Assembly: GCF_014654895.1 (NCBI RefSeq)
Contig: NZ_BNBE01000002.1
Location: 930,001-994,000 of the forward strand
DNA length: 64,000 bases
Direction: 5' to 3'
DNA from: Streptomyces filamentosus
GTDB lineage: Bacteria; Actinomycetota; Actinomycetes; Streptomycetales; Streptomycetaceae
The notes beneath the pieces are model-generated. The model saw only the letters and a list, made by a program, of their open reading frames with translations, was not told where the DNA came from and did not search any database. Below, one piece after another: positions 23,648-32,541 of this stretch (its first letter is position 1; the number at the start of each line of letters is the position of its first letter). The position numbers and the translations under genes are program-made.

Positions 23648-24403
23648 TCAGGAGGGTGTGCCAGGGGCGGCGGCGGTCACGAACGAGGCCGGAAGCCAAC
23701 TCGTACGGACCAGTCCGATGGGCCCCGCGACGGCGACGGCCGCGGCGTGTCCGGCGGCGGTGGGGACCTCCTGGACGTCCCAGCCCTCGGGGAGGGCGGA
23801 GGGGTCGCGCTCACCGAGGTAGTCCTTGTCGAGGGAGCGGGCCATGCCGATGCCGATGCCCTTGAGGTAGGCCTCCTTGCGGCACCAGATGCGGGCGAAC
23901 ACCTCGGGGGCGTGTCCCGCCTCGGCGATCTCGGCGCGTTCCCGGGAGTGGAGGGCGCCGGTCACCTCGCGGACGGTGGTGGCCTGGGGGAAGGTCTCGA
24001 CGTCCACGCCGACCGGCCGGTCGGCGATGCCGATGAGGACGACGTCGCCACTGTGGGAGAGGGAGAAGTGCGGGGCGCCGGGAGGGCCGTCGAGGGCGGG
24101 GCGGCCGTGGAGGGCGCCGCAGCCGGGGCAGGGTTCCCTGCGGTACGCGACCGCGGCGGGCGCGAGGCCCAGGCGGTCGGCCAGGAGGCGGCGCAGGGCG
24201 ACGTGGCCGACGCCGTACCGCAGCCGGTCCACCGCGCGCAGCGGGTGGGCGAGCTGCTCGCGTTCCCCGGCGTCGAGTTCGGAGGCGTCGAGGTCCTCCT
24301 CGGCGAGGTCGTCCACCCTGAGCTGCCACAGGTCGACGTCGATCCGGCCGGGAGCGGGCGTGCGGGGCTCGGGGTCCGGGCCACCGGGGCGGTCGATGAT
24401 CAT
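23648..24403 (-). CDS. 4'-phosphopantetheinyl transferase, Sfp/Gsp type
   Basis: A 251-residue Sfp-type transferase that moves phosphopantetheine from CoA onto carrier-protein serines of polyketide, peptide or fatty acid synthases. The signature is complete: PHFSLSHSGD, then VGVDVE (Mg-binding Asp and Glu) and the WCRKEAYLKGIG helix. Monomeric Sfp length (about 230-250) fits. No PKS or NRPS genes are in the window, so it serves enzymes elsewhere, as is common in Streptomyces. ATG 24403 follows a GGCGAG-like site. Confidence 0.94.
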   Translation of the reverse strand: MIIDRPGGPDPEPRTPAPGRIDVDLWQLRVDDLAEEDLDASELDAGEREQLAHPLRAVDRLRYGVGHVALRRLLADRLGLAPAAVAYRREPCPGCGALHGRPALDGPPGAPHFSLSHSGDVVLIGIADRPVGVDVETFPQATTVREVTGALHSRERAEIAEAGHAPEVFARIWCRKEAYLKGIGIGMARSLDKDYLGERDPSALPEGWDVQEVPTAAGHAAAVAVAGPIGLVRTSWLPASFVTAAAPGTPS

Positions 24404-24436
24404 CTCGCCATTAAATCAGCGCGCCTGTGGGACGGT

Positions 24437-26683
24437 TCAGGCCGAGCCGGGGACGGCGGCCTCCCCGGGTCCGCCGCGGCGGACGGCGTCGGCCTCGGTG
24501 TGGCGGCCGAGGCGGTCGAGGCAGTGGGTGAGGTCGGCGAGGGCGGCGAGCGTGTCCGGGTGCAGCGGGCCGAGGGTCCGGCCGCGGGCCTCGGCGAGCG
24601 AACGGAAGGGCGCGAGGGCCTCCTCCCAGCGGCCGAGGCGGCCGAGGAGGGCGGCGGCCTCGCGGCGGCTGCGGAGGGTGTCGGGGTGGTCCTGGCCGAG
24701 GACCCTGCGGCGGGCGGCGTGCACGGCCTGGGCGGTGTCGAGGGCCTCCTGCCAGCGGCCGAGCCGGGCGAGGTGGACGACGAGCGCGTGCCGGACGCGC
24801 AGGGTCTCCGGGGCGTCGGCGCCCTGGGTGCGGGTGCGGACGGCGACGAGATCCCGGCAGACGGCGAGCGCGTCGGCGGCCCGCCCGAGCCGGCCGAGGC
24901 AGGCACTGGTCTCGTAGCGGGCGGTGAGGGTGTCCGGGTGGTCCGGGCCGAGGGAGGCGGCCCGGCCCTCGGCCACCGCGCGGTACTGGTCGAGGGCCTC
25001 CTCGGCGCGGCCCAGCCGGCCCAGGGTGTGGGCGAGTTCGTGACGGGTGACGAGGGTGTCGGGGTGGTCGGCGCCGAGCAGCCGGGTCCGGGTGTCGGCG
25101 ACCGCCAGGGCCGTACGGTACGACTCCTCCAGCCGGCCGAGGCGGGCGAGGGTGTACGCGAGGTTGTGGCGGCAGCGCAGGGTGTCGGGGTGCTCGGGGC
25201 CCGCGGTGCGCTCGCGGACGGCGAGGACGTCGGCGTACAGCGCGTGGGCCTCCGCGTGCCGGCCGAGCCGCCCCAGGGTGTAGGCGCGCTCCTGGCGGGC
25301 GGCCAGGGTGTCGGGGTGCTCCGGCCCGAGGACCCGGCCCCGGACCTCGGCGACGCGCTCGAACGCCTCCAGGGCCTCGGCCGTGCGCCCGAGCCGGCCC
25401 AGGGCGAAGGCGGTCTCGTACGCGCTGGTCAGGGTGTCGGGGTGGTCGGGCCCGAGGACCCGGCTCCGGTCGGCGGCGACGGAACGGTGCAGCTGCTCGG
25501 CCTCGTCCCAGCGGCTGAGCCGGCCGAGTCCGAGGCCCGCGCGGTGACGGGCCGCGAGGACGGCGAGGAGTTCGGGCGTGGCGTCCGCCGCGGGGCGGGC
25601 GGGGCGGCCCGCGGCGTCCGGGCCCGCGGTGGTCCACTCGGTGGTGAGGACGGCCGCGGCCGGGTCGTGGCCGGTGACGGGCAGCTCGCCGGGCGCGGCG
25701 GGGCGCGGCCCGCCGGTGACGCCGCGGGCCCAGGCGGGTGCGGCGCCGGGGTCCCGCACCGGCCCGGCGCCGTCGTCGGTGGCCTGCGTCCCGCCGGGCG
25801 GGAAGTGCGGCAGGGGGCGGGTCCCCGCGCCGAGCGTGCGGCCGTCCACGATGCGGCGGCGCAGGTCGGAGGCGTCGCGCGGACGCTGGTCGGGCACCTT
25901 GGCGAGCAGGTCGACGACGAGCCGGTCGAAGTAGTCGGGCAGCTCGGAGCGGTGGGTGCGCGGCGGGCTCGGGATCGTGTCCCGGTGGCCGACGAGCACC
26001 GCCCAGGAGTCGTCGAGGTCGAACGGCGGGGCCCCGGTGGCGAGTTCGTACAGGACGCAGCCGAGCGAGTACAGGTCGCTGCGGTGGTCGATGTCGCCGC
26101 CGCCGATCTGTTCCGGGGACATGTAGTGGGGGGTGCCCATGGCGATGCCGGTGCCGGTGAGCCGCGAGGTGAACCCCATGTCGGCGCCGAGGCGCGCTAT
26201 CCCGAAGTCGCAGATCTTCACCGTGCCGTCGCTCAGCCGCATGATGTTGGCGGGCTTGAGGTCACGGTGCACGATCCCCATGCGATGGGTGTATTCGAGG
26301 GCGTCGGCGACCTGGTCGGCGATGTCGACGACCTCGTGGACGGGCAGCGGGTCCCGGGCGTTGGCGGTGAGGAGCTGGCTGAGGTTCTGCCCCTCAAGCA
26401 GTTCCATGACGAGGAAGAGCACGCCCTCGTACTCGCCGAAGTCGTGGACGACGGTGATGCCCCGGTGCTGGAGCGCGGCGGCGACCCTGGCCTCGCGGCG
26501 GAAGCGCTCGCGCACCACGGTCTGCACGCCCGCGTCCTGGTGCGGGCCGAGCGGTTTGAGGCACTTGACCGCCACCCCGCGGCCCAGCGCCTCGTCGGTG
26601 GCGCGCCACACCTCGCCCATGCCGCCGCGGCCGATGACCTCGTGCAGGCGGTAGCGCCCCTGGATCAGTCTGATGTCCCCCAT
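24437..26683 (-). CDS. Ser/Thr protein kinase with C-terminal tetratricopeptide repeats
   Basis: A 748-residue protein. Residues 1-280 are a PknB-like kinase: glycine loop GRGGMG (18-23), Lys40, HRDLKPAN (Asp141), DFG (159) and APE-like MSPEQ. After a ~90-residue Pro/Gly/Ala linker come about eight TPR units of 42 residues, each carrying LGPDHPDTL-type sequence (residues ~375-740), the TPR_10/TPR_12 class typical of Streptomyces signalling proteins. No membrane segment is visible, so it is a soluble kinase whose TPRs probably dock a partner. The start ATG 26683 overlaps the end of the DUF2236 gene by 19 bases, implying coupled expression. Confidence 0.93.
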   Translation of the reverse strand: MGDIRLIQGRYRLHEVIGRGGMGEVWRATDEALGRGVAVKCLKPLGPHQDAGVQTVVRERFRREARVAAALQHRGITVVHDFGEYEGVLFLVMELLEGQNLSQLLTANARDPLPVHEVVDIADQVADALEYTHRMGIVHRDLKPANIMRLSDGTVKICDFGIARLGADMGFTSRLTGTGIAMGTPHYMSPEQIGGGDIDHRSDLYSLGCVLYELATGAPPFDLDDSWAVLVGHRDTIPSPPRTHRSELPDYFDRLVVDLLAKVPDQRPRDASDLRRRIVDGRTLGAGTRPLPHFPPGGTQATDDGAGPVRDPGAAPAWARGVTGGPRPAAPGELPVTGHDPAAAVLTTEWTTAGPDAAGRPARPAADATPELLAVLAARHRAGLGLGRLSRWDEAEQLHRSVAADRSRVLGPDHPDTLTSAYETAFALGRLGRTAEALEAFERVAEVRGRVLGPEHPDTLAARQERAYTLGRLGRHAEAHALYADVLAVRERTAGPEHPDTLRCRHNLAYTLARLGRLEESYRTALAVADTRTRLLGADHPDTLVTRHELAHTLGRLGRAEEALDQYRAVAEGRAASLGPDHPDTLTARYETSACLGRLGRAADALAVCRDLVAVRTRTQGADAPETLRVRHALVVHLARLGRWQEALDTAQAVHAARRRVLGQDHPDTLRSRREAAALLGRLGRWEEALAPFRSLAEARGRTLGPLHPDTLAALADLTHCLDRLGRHTEADAVRRGGPGEAAVPGSA

Positions 26684-27561
26684 CGTGTGCCGTCGCCCCC
26701 GTCGATTCCGTGCACGCTCTTCGGCCCGTCCAGTATGGCCGCAGGGTCGGACAGTGTGTACGGGTCGGGTCGGGTGTCGGGACCAAGCCGGTCCATGGCG
26801 CGCAGGATGTGGCGGGGCGGCAGCCGCCAGCGGAGCCCCGCGGGGACGCGGCGCAGCAGGCCCGCGGTGGCGGTGAGCCGCCGGGTGACGGCCTCGGCGG
26901 GCGGCACGGGCCGGCCGTAGAGCTCGTGGGCCCATTCCGGCAGGGTGTCGTACGCCAGCGAGCTGATCCGCCGCCACACGAGGGCCCTCCCGAGGACCAG
27001 CGCGGGCGGCACGGGCGGTCTGCGCAGGAAGTCCAGTACGGCGAGCGCGTCGTCCCCCGCGGCCAGCTCGCCCCGGACGGAGGCGAAGTACGCCGCGAGC
27101 CCGGCCTCGGTGGCCGGCACGGTCTCCGGGTCCAGCCCCACGAGCCGCGCGGAGGCCCGCTGCTCGTCCACGTACCGGTCGGCCGTCCGCCCGGTCAGCG
27201 GCAGCCCGGACCTGCGGGCGACGGAGACGTACGAGTCGATCTCGGCGCAGTGCACCCAGCGCAGCAGCTCCGGGTCGTCCACCCCGAGCAACCGGTGGAC
27301 CCGCCGCACCCGGGCCCCCGCCTCCTCGGCGGCCTCCCGCGTCCCGTAGCTGAGCGTCCCGACGAAGCTCGCCGTCCGCATCAGCCGCCCCCAGGGGTCC
27401 TCCCTGAAAGTGCTGTTGATCATGACTCCGCGCACGGCGACGGGGTGCAGGGCCTGGAGGTACAGGGCCCGCACCCCGGCGATCCACATCACCGGGTCGC
27501 CGTGCAGCTGCCAGGTCACGGAACGGGGGCCGAAGAGACCGAGGTCGGCGTCCTGCCTCAT
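26665..27561 (-). CDS. DUF2236 / MpaB-family oxygenase-like protein
   Basis: A 298-residue protein of the MpaB / latex-clearing-protein superfamily. Marks include FGPRSVTWQLHGDPVMWIAG, ALYLQALHPVAVRGV (with the histidine that binds heme in characterised relatives), FREDPWGRL and a later LRWVHCAEIDSYVS. Members are heme b oxygenases or unknown. ATG 27561 is given; ATG 27579 is also in frame. Upstream of it is heptamer array A2, and longer readings would translate that array. The gene is followed with overlap by the TPR kinase. Whether the kinase and oxygenase act together is not shown by the sequence. Confidence 0.8.
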   Translation of the reverse strand: MRQDADLGLFGPRSVTWQLHGDPVMWIAGVRALYLQALHPVAVRGVMINSTFREDPWGRLMRTASFVGTLSYGTREAAEEAGARVRRVHRLLGVDDPELLRWVHCAEIDSYVSVARRSGLPLTGRTADRYVDEQRASARLVGLDPETVPATEAGLAAYFASVRGELAAGDDALAVLDFLRRPPVPPALVLGRALVWRRISSLAYDTLPEWAHELYGRPVPPAEAVTRRLTATAGLLRRVPAGLRWRLPPRHILRAMDRLGPDTRPDPYTLSDPAAILDGPKSVHGIDGGDGTRWGTSD

Positions 27562-27594
27562 GGGGTTCAGGCTACGCATGGAGGGCGGATAAGG

Positions 27595-27803
27595 GATCCC
27601 CTGTATCGGATCCAACATCCAGGACCTGGGGTACCAGGTGCGGGATCCGGAGCCAGGACATTGGATCCAGAGCATTGGATCCCGGATATCAGATCCAGGA
27701 CATTGGATGCCGGATATCGGATCCAGGACATGGGATCTCGGGTGCCGGGTTCAGGACATTGGATTTCGGATGCCGGATTCCGGATGTGGGATCCGGTCAT
27801 CCG
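27595..27803 (+). repeat. degenerate heptanucleotide array A2 (about 30 units)
   Basis: Units such as GATCCAA, CATCCAG, GACATTG, GATCCAG, GATGCCG, GATATCG, GATCTCG, GATTCCG and GATGTGG follow each other with period 7; a single 6-base unit near 27644 is the only phase break. The sub-pattern GATCCAG-GACATTG or GACATGG recurs, hinting at a 14- to 21-base higher order. The array starts 34 bases before the DUF2236 start and its last unit (TCATCCG) contains the stop codon of the DUF2201 gene. Confidence 0.93.
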
Positions 27804-29101
27804 ATCTCCACCACTCGCGCCCACGACGGTGGCCCGTCCGGCACCGGATCCTCGTCCTCCCCGTCCTCGTCCGAGGCGGGTGGGCGGGGGAAGAGGCCGA
27901 CGACGGTGCGGCAGGAGGGGGCGGTCTCGGGCCAGGGGGTCTGGCCGTCGGTGAAGACGACGAGGGCGTCGGGGCGGGGGGTGAGGCGGAGGGCGCGGGC
28001 GAAGCCGGCGCGGAGGTCGGTGCCGCCGCCTCCGACGAGGGGGATGTCGGCGTCGGCGCAGAGGCGGCGGGCGGTGTGGGCGGCGGCGTCGCAGGCGATG
28101 ACGGTGACGAGGTCGCGGCGGCCGCCGAGGGCGCGGGTGAGGGCGGCGGTCTCCAGGAGGGCGCTGCCGAGTTCGGTGTCGGAGACGGAGCCGGAGGTGT
28201 CGACGACGACGGCGACGCGGGGAGGGGTGCGGCGGAGGCTGGGGAGGACGACGCTGGGGAGGGAGGCGGCCCGGCGGGCGGGGCGGCGGTAGGTGTAGTC
28301 CTCGCCGGTGCCCGCCGAGGAGACGGCGGCGCGGAGGGCCGCGCCGAGGAGTTCGCGCCAGGGCTGGGGTGGGTGGCAGACCTGTTCGGCCCAGCGCTGC
28401 CAGCCCGCGGGGGTGGTGCCGGGCAGGCCGGTGATGCCCTGGGCGACGCGGTGGACGACGGCTTCGCGTTCCTGGGGGCTGAGGCCGTCCGCGCCCTCGG
28501 GGCCGAGCTCCCACGCGCGGGCGCGGCCGTCGGCGCCGCTGCCGCAGTCGAGCCAGGCCATCTCGCGGGTGCGGGGGACGATGCGTACCGCGCGGAGGTA
28601 GTCCTCCATCAGCAGTCCCGTGTCCATCCGGATCATCCGGGGGTGGAGGACGCCGGCCGGGCGCGGGAGGCCGTCGCCGTAGATGTCGTCGTTGATCTCG
28701 AAGTCGCCGGCGATGTTGATGCGGAGGCGTTCGGCCTCGCCGTCCGCGGGGCCGAGGTCGCGGGCGACGCGGTCGCCCCTGCCGTGGTGGTCGCGGAGCA
28801 GGTGGGCGACCTCGTGGACCCAGACTCCGGCCAGTTCCCGCATCGGCGTCCGGTCGACGAAGGCCGGGGAGACGTACATGCGCCAGTGCCGGTCGACGCC
28901 CATGGTGGGGACGCGGCGCGAGGGCACGACCCGGAGGGCGAAGAGGGCGGTGGCCAGGTAGGGGCGGACGCGGACGGCGTAGAGCCGGGCCGCGTACAGC
29001 TTGTCGTGGTCAAGGGCCTGTTCGGCCGGGGCCTCGGGGGCGGTGGGGCCGACGGGAGCGGCGGGAGTACCGGGAGCGGCAGGGCCAGCGGGGGTGTTCA
29101 T
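27797..29101 (-). CDS. DUF2201-type metallopeptidase / VWA-like protein
   Basis: A 434-residue protein with two parts. The N-terminal ~250 residues form a putative metallopeptidase with a zinc motif in WVHEVAHLLRDHH and a distal acidic INIAGDFEINDD segment. The C-terminal ~150 residues are VWA-like, with the MIDAS start VVVDTSGSVSD and later GGGGTDLRAGF and FTDGQTPWP. ATG 29101 overlaps the MoxR gene stop as ATGA. DUF2201 plus MoxR ATPase pairs are a widespread chaperone-like module whose targets are mostly unknown. The C-terminal residues are acidic (DEDGEDEDP). The stop codon is in array A2. Confidence 0.88.
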   Translation of the reverse strand: MNTPAGPAAPGTPAAPVGPTAPEAPAEQALDHDKLYAARLYAVRVRPYLATALFALRVVPSRRVPTMGVDRHWRMYVSPAFVDRTPMRELAGVWVHEVAHLLRDHHGRGDRVARDLGPADGEAERLRINIAGDFEINDDIYGDGLPRPAGVLHPRMIRMDTGLLMEDYLRAVRIVPRTREMAWLDCGSGADGRARAWELGPEGADGLSPQEREAVVHRVAQGITGLPGTTPAGWQRWAEQVCHPPQPWRELLGAALRAAVSSAGTGEDYTYRRPARRAASLPSVVLPSLRRTPPRVAVVVDTSGSVSDTELGSALLETAALTRALGGRRDLVTVIACDAAAHTARRLCADADIPLVGGGGTDLRAGFARALRLTPRPDALVVFTDGQTPWPETAPSCRTVVGLFPRPPASDEDGEDEDPVPDGPPSWARVVEIG

Positions 29102-30375
29102 CGGCGTCCCCGGGTCGGGGCGGGGCGGACCGCGCGGCGGGAGAGGTCCACGGCTCCGGCGAGGCGTTCGATGGCGGCGGGGACGTTCCAGTCGTCGCGG
29201 CGGAGGGCGGCGAGCGTGGTGGCGGGGACGACGACGAGGTCCGGCGGGCCGGTCTCGGCGGCGCGGGCGAGGAGGGTCCAGGCGGCGTCCCAGCGGTCGC
29301 GGGCGGGGCGTTCGCGGACGGCGGCCACGACGCCTTCGAGGGCGGCCTGGCGGCGGTCGCCGCGCTCGGGGAGCGGCGCGCCGGCCGGGTCGGCGAGCAG
29401 GTCCTCCGGGTCGGGGAGGTCCATCCGGTCGAGCCAGGCGAGGAGTTCGAATCCCGGCCCGTCCCCCACGGTCCCCCGGACCAGCAGGGAGAGGACCTCG
29501 CGGGAGGAACCGGCGGCGGTCGCGAAGGCGACCAGACGCAGGGCCATGTCCCAGCTGCGGGGCGAGGGCCAGGGCCCGCCCCTGCGGGTCTCGTCGGCCG
29601 GCAGCCGGTGGACGAGCGGCGGCCGGGCGTCGAGGAGTCCGCAGACCGCACGCCGCGCGTGCTCCACCGCCCCGGGCAGCCGCAGCGGGTCGAGGCCGGG
29701 CAGGACGGCGCGGGGCCAGGTGCCGCCGAGGCCCCGGACGACGACCTCGTGCGCGTGGGTCCACCGGAGGTGGACGAACCGGTTGGCGAGCGGGGCGCTC
29801 AGCTCCCAGCCGTCCGCGGCCGAGGCGCGGGGGTTGGCGGCGGCCACGATCCGCACCCCGGGCGGCAGGGTGAGGGTGCCGACCCTGCGTTCCAGGACGA
29901 GCCGCAGGAGGGCCGCCTGGACGGCGGGCGGCGCGGTGGACAGCTCGTCGAGGAACAGCAGGCCCCTGCCGTCCCGGACCAGGCGGACGGCCCAGTCGGG
30001 CGGCGCCATCGTCACCCCGCGCGCGGCCGGGTCGTCGCCGAGGACGGGCAGTCCGGAGAAGTCCGTGGGTTCGTGGACGCTGGCGATGACGGTGGTGAGC
30101 GGCAGGTCCAGTTCCTCGGCGAGCCGGGTGAGGGCCGCGGTCTTGCCGATGCCGGGCTCGCCCCAGAGGAGGACGGGCAGGTCGGCGGCGACCGCCAGGG
30201 TCAGCGCCTCCAGCTGGTCGTCGGCGCGGGGTTCGGTGCGGGTGTCGCCGAGCAGGGCGAGGAGGTCGGCGGCGACGGCGAGCGGGGCGGGCGCCGGGGC
30301 TGCGGGGGATGCGGGAGGGGTGGGGACCGCGAGGGGAGTGGTGGGTGCGGGGCGGGCGGGGGCGTGGGTGCGCAT
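29098..30375 (-). CDS. MoxR-family AAA+ ATPase
   Basis: A 425-residue AAA+ protein. Walker A GEPGIGKTAAL lies near residue 71, Walker B LLFLDELSTAP near 138, sensor 1 AAANPRASAADGW near 180, and an Arg finger candidate at APLANRF. It begins with a Pro/Ala-rich segment of ~35 residues. MoxR ATPases work with VWA proteins to insert cofactors or remodel complexes, and the next gene, overlapping by four bases, encodes the matching DUF2201 partner. The start is ATG 30375. Confidence 0.92.
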   Translation of the reverse strand: MRTHAPARPAPTTPLAVPTPPASPAAPAPAPLAVAADLLALLGDTRTEPRADDQLEALTLAVAADLPVLLWGEPGIGKTAALTRLAEELDLPLTTVIASVHEPTDFSGLPVLGDDPAARGVTMAPPDWAVRLVRDGRGLLFLDELSTAPPAVQAALLRLVLERRVGTLTLPPGVRIVAAANPRASAADGWELSAPLANRFVHLRWTHAHEVVVRGLGGTWPRAVLPGLDPLRLPGAVEHARRAVCGLLDARPPLVHRLPADETRRGGPWPSPRSWDMALRLVAFATAAGSSREVLSLLVRGTVGDGPGFELLAWLDRMDLPDPEDLLADPAGAPLPERGDRRQAALEGVVAAVRERPARDRWDAAWTLLARAAETGPPDLVVVPATTLAALRRDDWNVPAAIERLAGAVDLSRRAVRPAPTRGRR

Positions 30376-30476
30376 GGGTGATCACCTGGGGTGGGTGCGG
30401 GCGTGCCGGGGCACGGAGACGGGTGGGGAAGGACCGGCGGGAAGGCGTGCCGGAACGACGGACCAGCGGATCCCGC

Positions 30477-30527
30477 GGACCAGGAGGTCCGGCGGATCAG
30501 GAGGTCCGAGGGGTCAGGAGGTCCGGA
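30477..30527 (-). repeat. 17-base tandem repeat, three copies
   Basis: Units at 30477, 30494 and 30511 share the core CAGGAGGTCCG. The first also reads as an inverted repeat GGACC-AGGA-GGTCC. They lie in the 179-base gap between the 591-residue protein gene and the MoxR gene. Confidence 0.75.
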
Positions 30528-30554
30528 CGGGGCAACCGGGCCGGACAGGGCAGG

Positions 30555-32330
30555 TCAGCTGGGCAGGGCGTGGCGCGGGTGGGCGCGGTGGGCGAGGCGG
30601 CGGCGGGCCGCGCGGGCGGCGAACCTGCGGCTGCGGGACGGTCTGGGGCGACCGGGGGCCGGGACGGACCTGGTCCCGGCCCCGGACACGGACGCGGGTG
30701 TGGGCGTGGACGGGGACGGGGACGGGGGTTCGGGGACGTCGCCGGGGCCCGTGGCGCGCAGGCCCGCCCGGTAGAGCCCGTGGAGGACCTTGCGTTCGGC
30801 GGCGCGTTCCAGGGCCTCGCGGAGCGGGCCGTCCCGCAGGGCGGCGGCGGGGCCGAGCAGGGCCTCGACGACGGCGAGCGCGCCGGCCGCGTCGCCGTGG
30901 GCGAGGCGTTCGCGCACCCCGTCGAGGCAGTCGGGCCTGCGGTGGGCCTCGTCGATCACCCGGAGGCAGGGCAGGGGCGTCCCCGAGAGGGCGACGAGGA
31001 GTTCCTCCCGGCGGAGTTCGGCCGGGTCGTGGTCGAGCGCCGCGAGGACGCCGTCGACGAGCCCGATGCGGTGCCGGTTCCCCCGGCACTCCACGAACCA
31101 CGCCCGGTCCGCCCCCGCCCTCTCCCTCGCCGGGCGCGCGTCCGGTCCGGGCCGGTGGCCGGGCACGAGCGCCGCCGCGACGAGCGGGTGCAGGTCGCCG
31201 GGGGCGATCAGGCCGGCGCGGAGCAGCGCGAGGTCCGGCGGCGTCCAGGTGGCCGCGTCGGGGAGCAGCGGCGGACCGGCGTCACGGCGATCGGCCGGTG
31301 CGTACGCCGGGGGTCCTCCCCCTCCCCGTGTCCGTCCCCGCCCCGGCGGTACGAGCCGCGTCCGGGCTCCGCCGTCCGGGTCCAGGGTGAGGAGGAGCCG
31401 GTGGCGGGCGCCGAGGCGTACGGTGACCGACCCCGCGGCCTCGCCCGCCCCACCGCTCCCGTCCGTCTCGCCTGCCCTGCCTGCCCTGCCTGCCCCATGA
31501 CTCCCGTCCGTCCCACCGGCTCCGCCGGCCCCGCCGTCCGCCGCGAGGAGGAGGCGGGCCTCGGCGGCCCAGCGGTCCACGGCCCAGCCGGGGCCGGGCG
31601 GAAGGCCGGGGAGCTCGGGAAGGACGGGAAGGACGACGGGCAGCCGGTCGGCGCCGGAGCGGGTGCGGAGCTCCCCCGCGCGGGTGGCGTCCCACAGGTG
31701 CCGGTGGAGGTCGAACCGGAAGCGGCGGCTGGGGTGCGGGTGGGGGTGTGCGGAGGCGGCGGGGTCGTACGCGTTCCACCGGGACACGCCACCACCGCCA
31801 CCACCGCGACCACCAGAGCCGCCGACAGCACCACCACCCCAGTCGCCGCTTCTGGCGGCGCCGCCGGGCGGCCCGTGCCAGAGGGCGAGGGAGATCCGCT
31901 GTCCGGCGTCGGCCCAGGCGGGCGCGGTGCGGGCCACGAGGTGGACCGGACGCGGTCCCGGCCGGGCGCCGTCCGCCCCCGCACCACTCTCCCCCGCACC
32001 GTCCCCGAGGTCGTCGTAGACGGCCAGGGTGACGGTCAGGCCGGGGCGGAGCAGGCCGTCCGGGGCGGTTCTCGGCAGGTGCCAGCGGAGCAGGTCGGGG
32101 GCGAGGCGGCGGAGGTCGGCGCGCACGCGCGCGGCGAGGTCGGCGCCGTGGGTCCTGGCCAGGGTCCGGGGGGCGAGGTCGAGGTCCACGCCGGCGGCGG
32201 CGCAGGCACCGGCCCAGTCGCCGGCGAGGCGGCGGGCGGTGGCGGTCTCGATCATGGAGGGCGGTACGGCGTGGGCACGCACGCGCCGCCAGAGGGAAAG
32301 GCGGGTGTCCTCCCGCTCGGGCATGCTCAT
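30555..32330 (-). CDS. protein of unknown function in the MoxR/DUF2201 module
   Basis: About 591 residues from ATG 32330 (ATG 32324 and 32363 are also in frame; none has a good ribosome binding site). I recognise no catalytic motif. The N-terminal half has repeated charged helices (TATARRLAGDWAGACAAAG), the middle holds Gly/Ala-rich insertions, including a GQAGQAGQ-like tract of local expansion, and the C-terminal third has LLRAGLIAPGDLHPLVAAAL, then WFVECRGNRHRIGLVDG. The last 60 residues are Arg/Pro-rich. Genes of this size and style often precede the MoxR-VWA pair in Streptomyces, so it is probably the third component. No signal peptide or membrane segment. Confidence 0.7.
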   Translation of the reverse strand: MSMPEREDTRLSLWRRVRAHAVPPSMIETATARRLAGDWAGACAAAGVDLDLAPRTLARTHGADLAARVRADLRRLAPDLLRWHLPRTAPDGLLRPGLTVTLAVYDDLGDGAGESGAGADGARPGPRPVHLVARTAPAWADAGQRISLALWHGPPGGAARSGDWGGGAVGGSGGRGGGGGGVSRWNAYDPAASAHPHPHPSRRFRFDLHRHLWDATRAGELRTRSGADRLPVVLPVLPELPGLPPGPGWAVDRWAAEARLLLAADGGAGGAGGTDGSHGAGRAGRAGETDGSGGAGEAAGSVTVRLGARHRLLLTLDPDGGARTRLVPPGRGRTRGGGGPPAYAPADRRDAGPPLLPDAATWTPPDLALLRAGLIAPGDLHPLVAAALVPGHRPGPDARPARERAGADRAWFVECRGNRHRIGLVDGVLAALDHDPAELRREELLVALSGTPLPCLRVIDEAHRRPDCLDGVRERLAHGDAAGALAVVEALLGPAAALRDGPLREALERAAERKVLHGLYRAGLRATGPGDVPEPPSPSPSTPTPASVSGAGTRSVPAPGRPRPSRSRRFAARAARRRLAHRAHPRHALPS

Positions 32331-32541
32331 CAGCAGGCACCGTGCGTGGTGAGGGCCCCCCATCGGTGTGAGGAGTGAGCGATCATCGCGGTCACGCTAA
32401 CGCCCCGCTCGCGAAGGGCGCCACCGGTTTTCCGGGTCCCCGGCCCCCCGCCGCCGTTTCGTGCGATTTGACGGGATTTCACAGGGATGTCGGAATGGAA
32501 GCGTCCTTCTTCCTCCCCGCCACCGCACGACGGGAGCAGTC

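Noticed and set aside
27562..27675. Longer N terminus of the DUF2236 protein reading through array A2
   Set aside because: The added residues are translated repeat (WIQCPGSGS and similar) and the family starts near ATG 27561.
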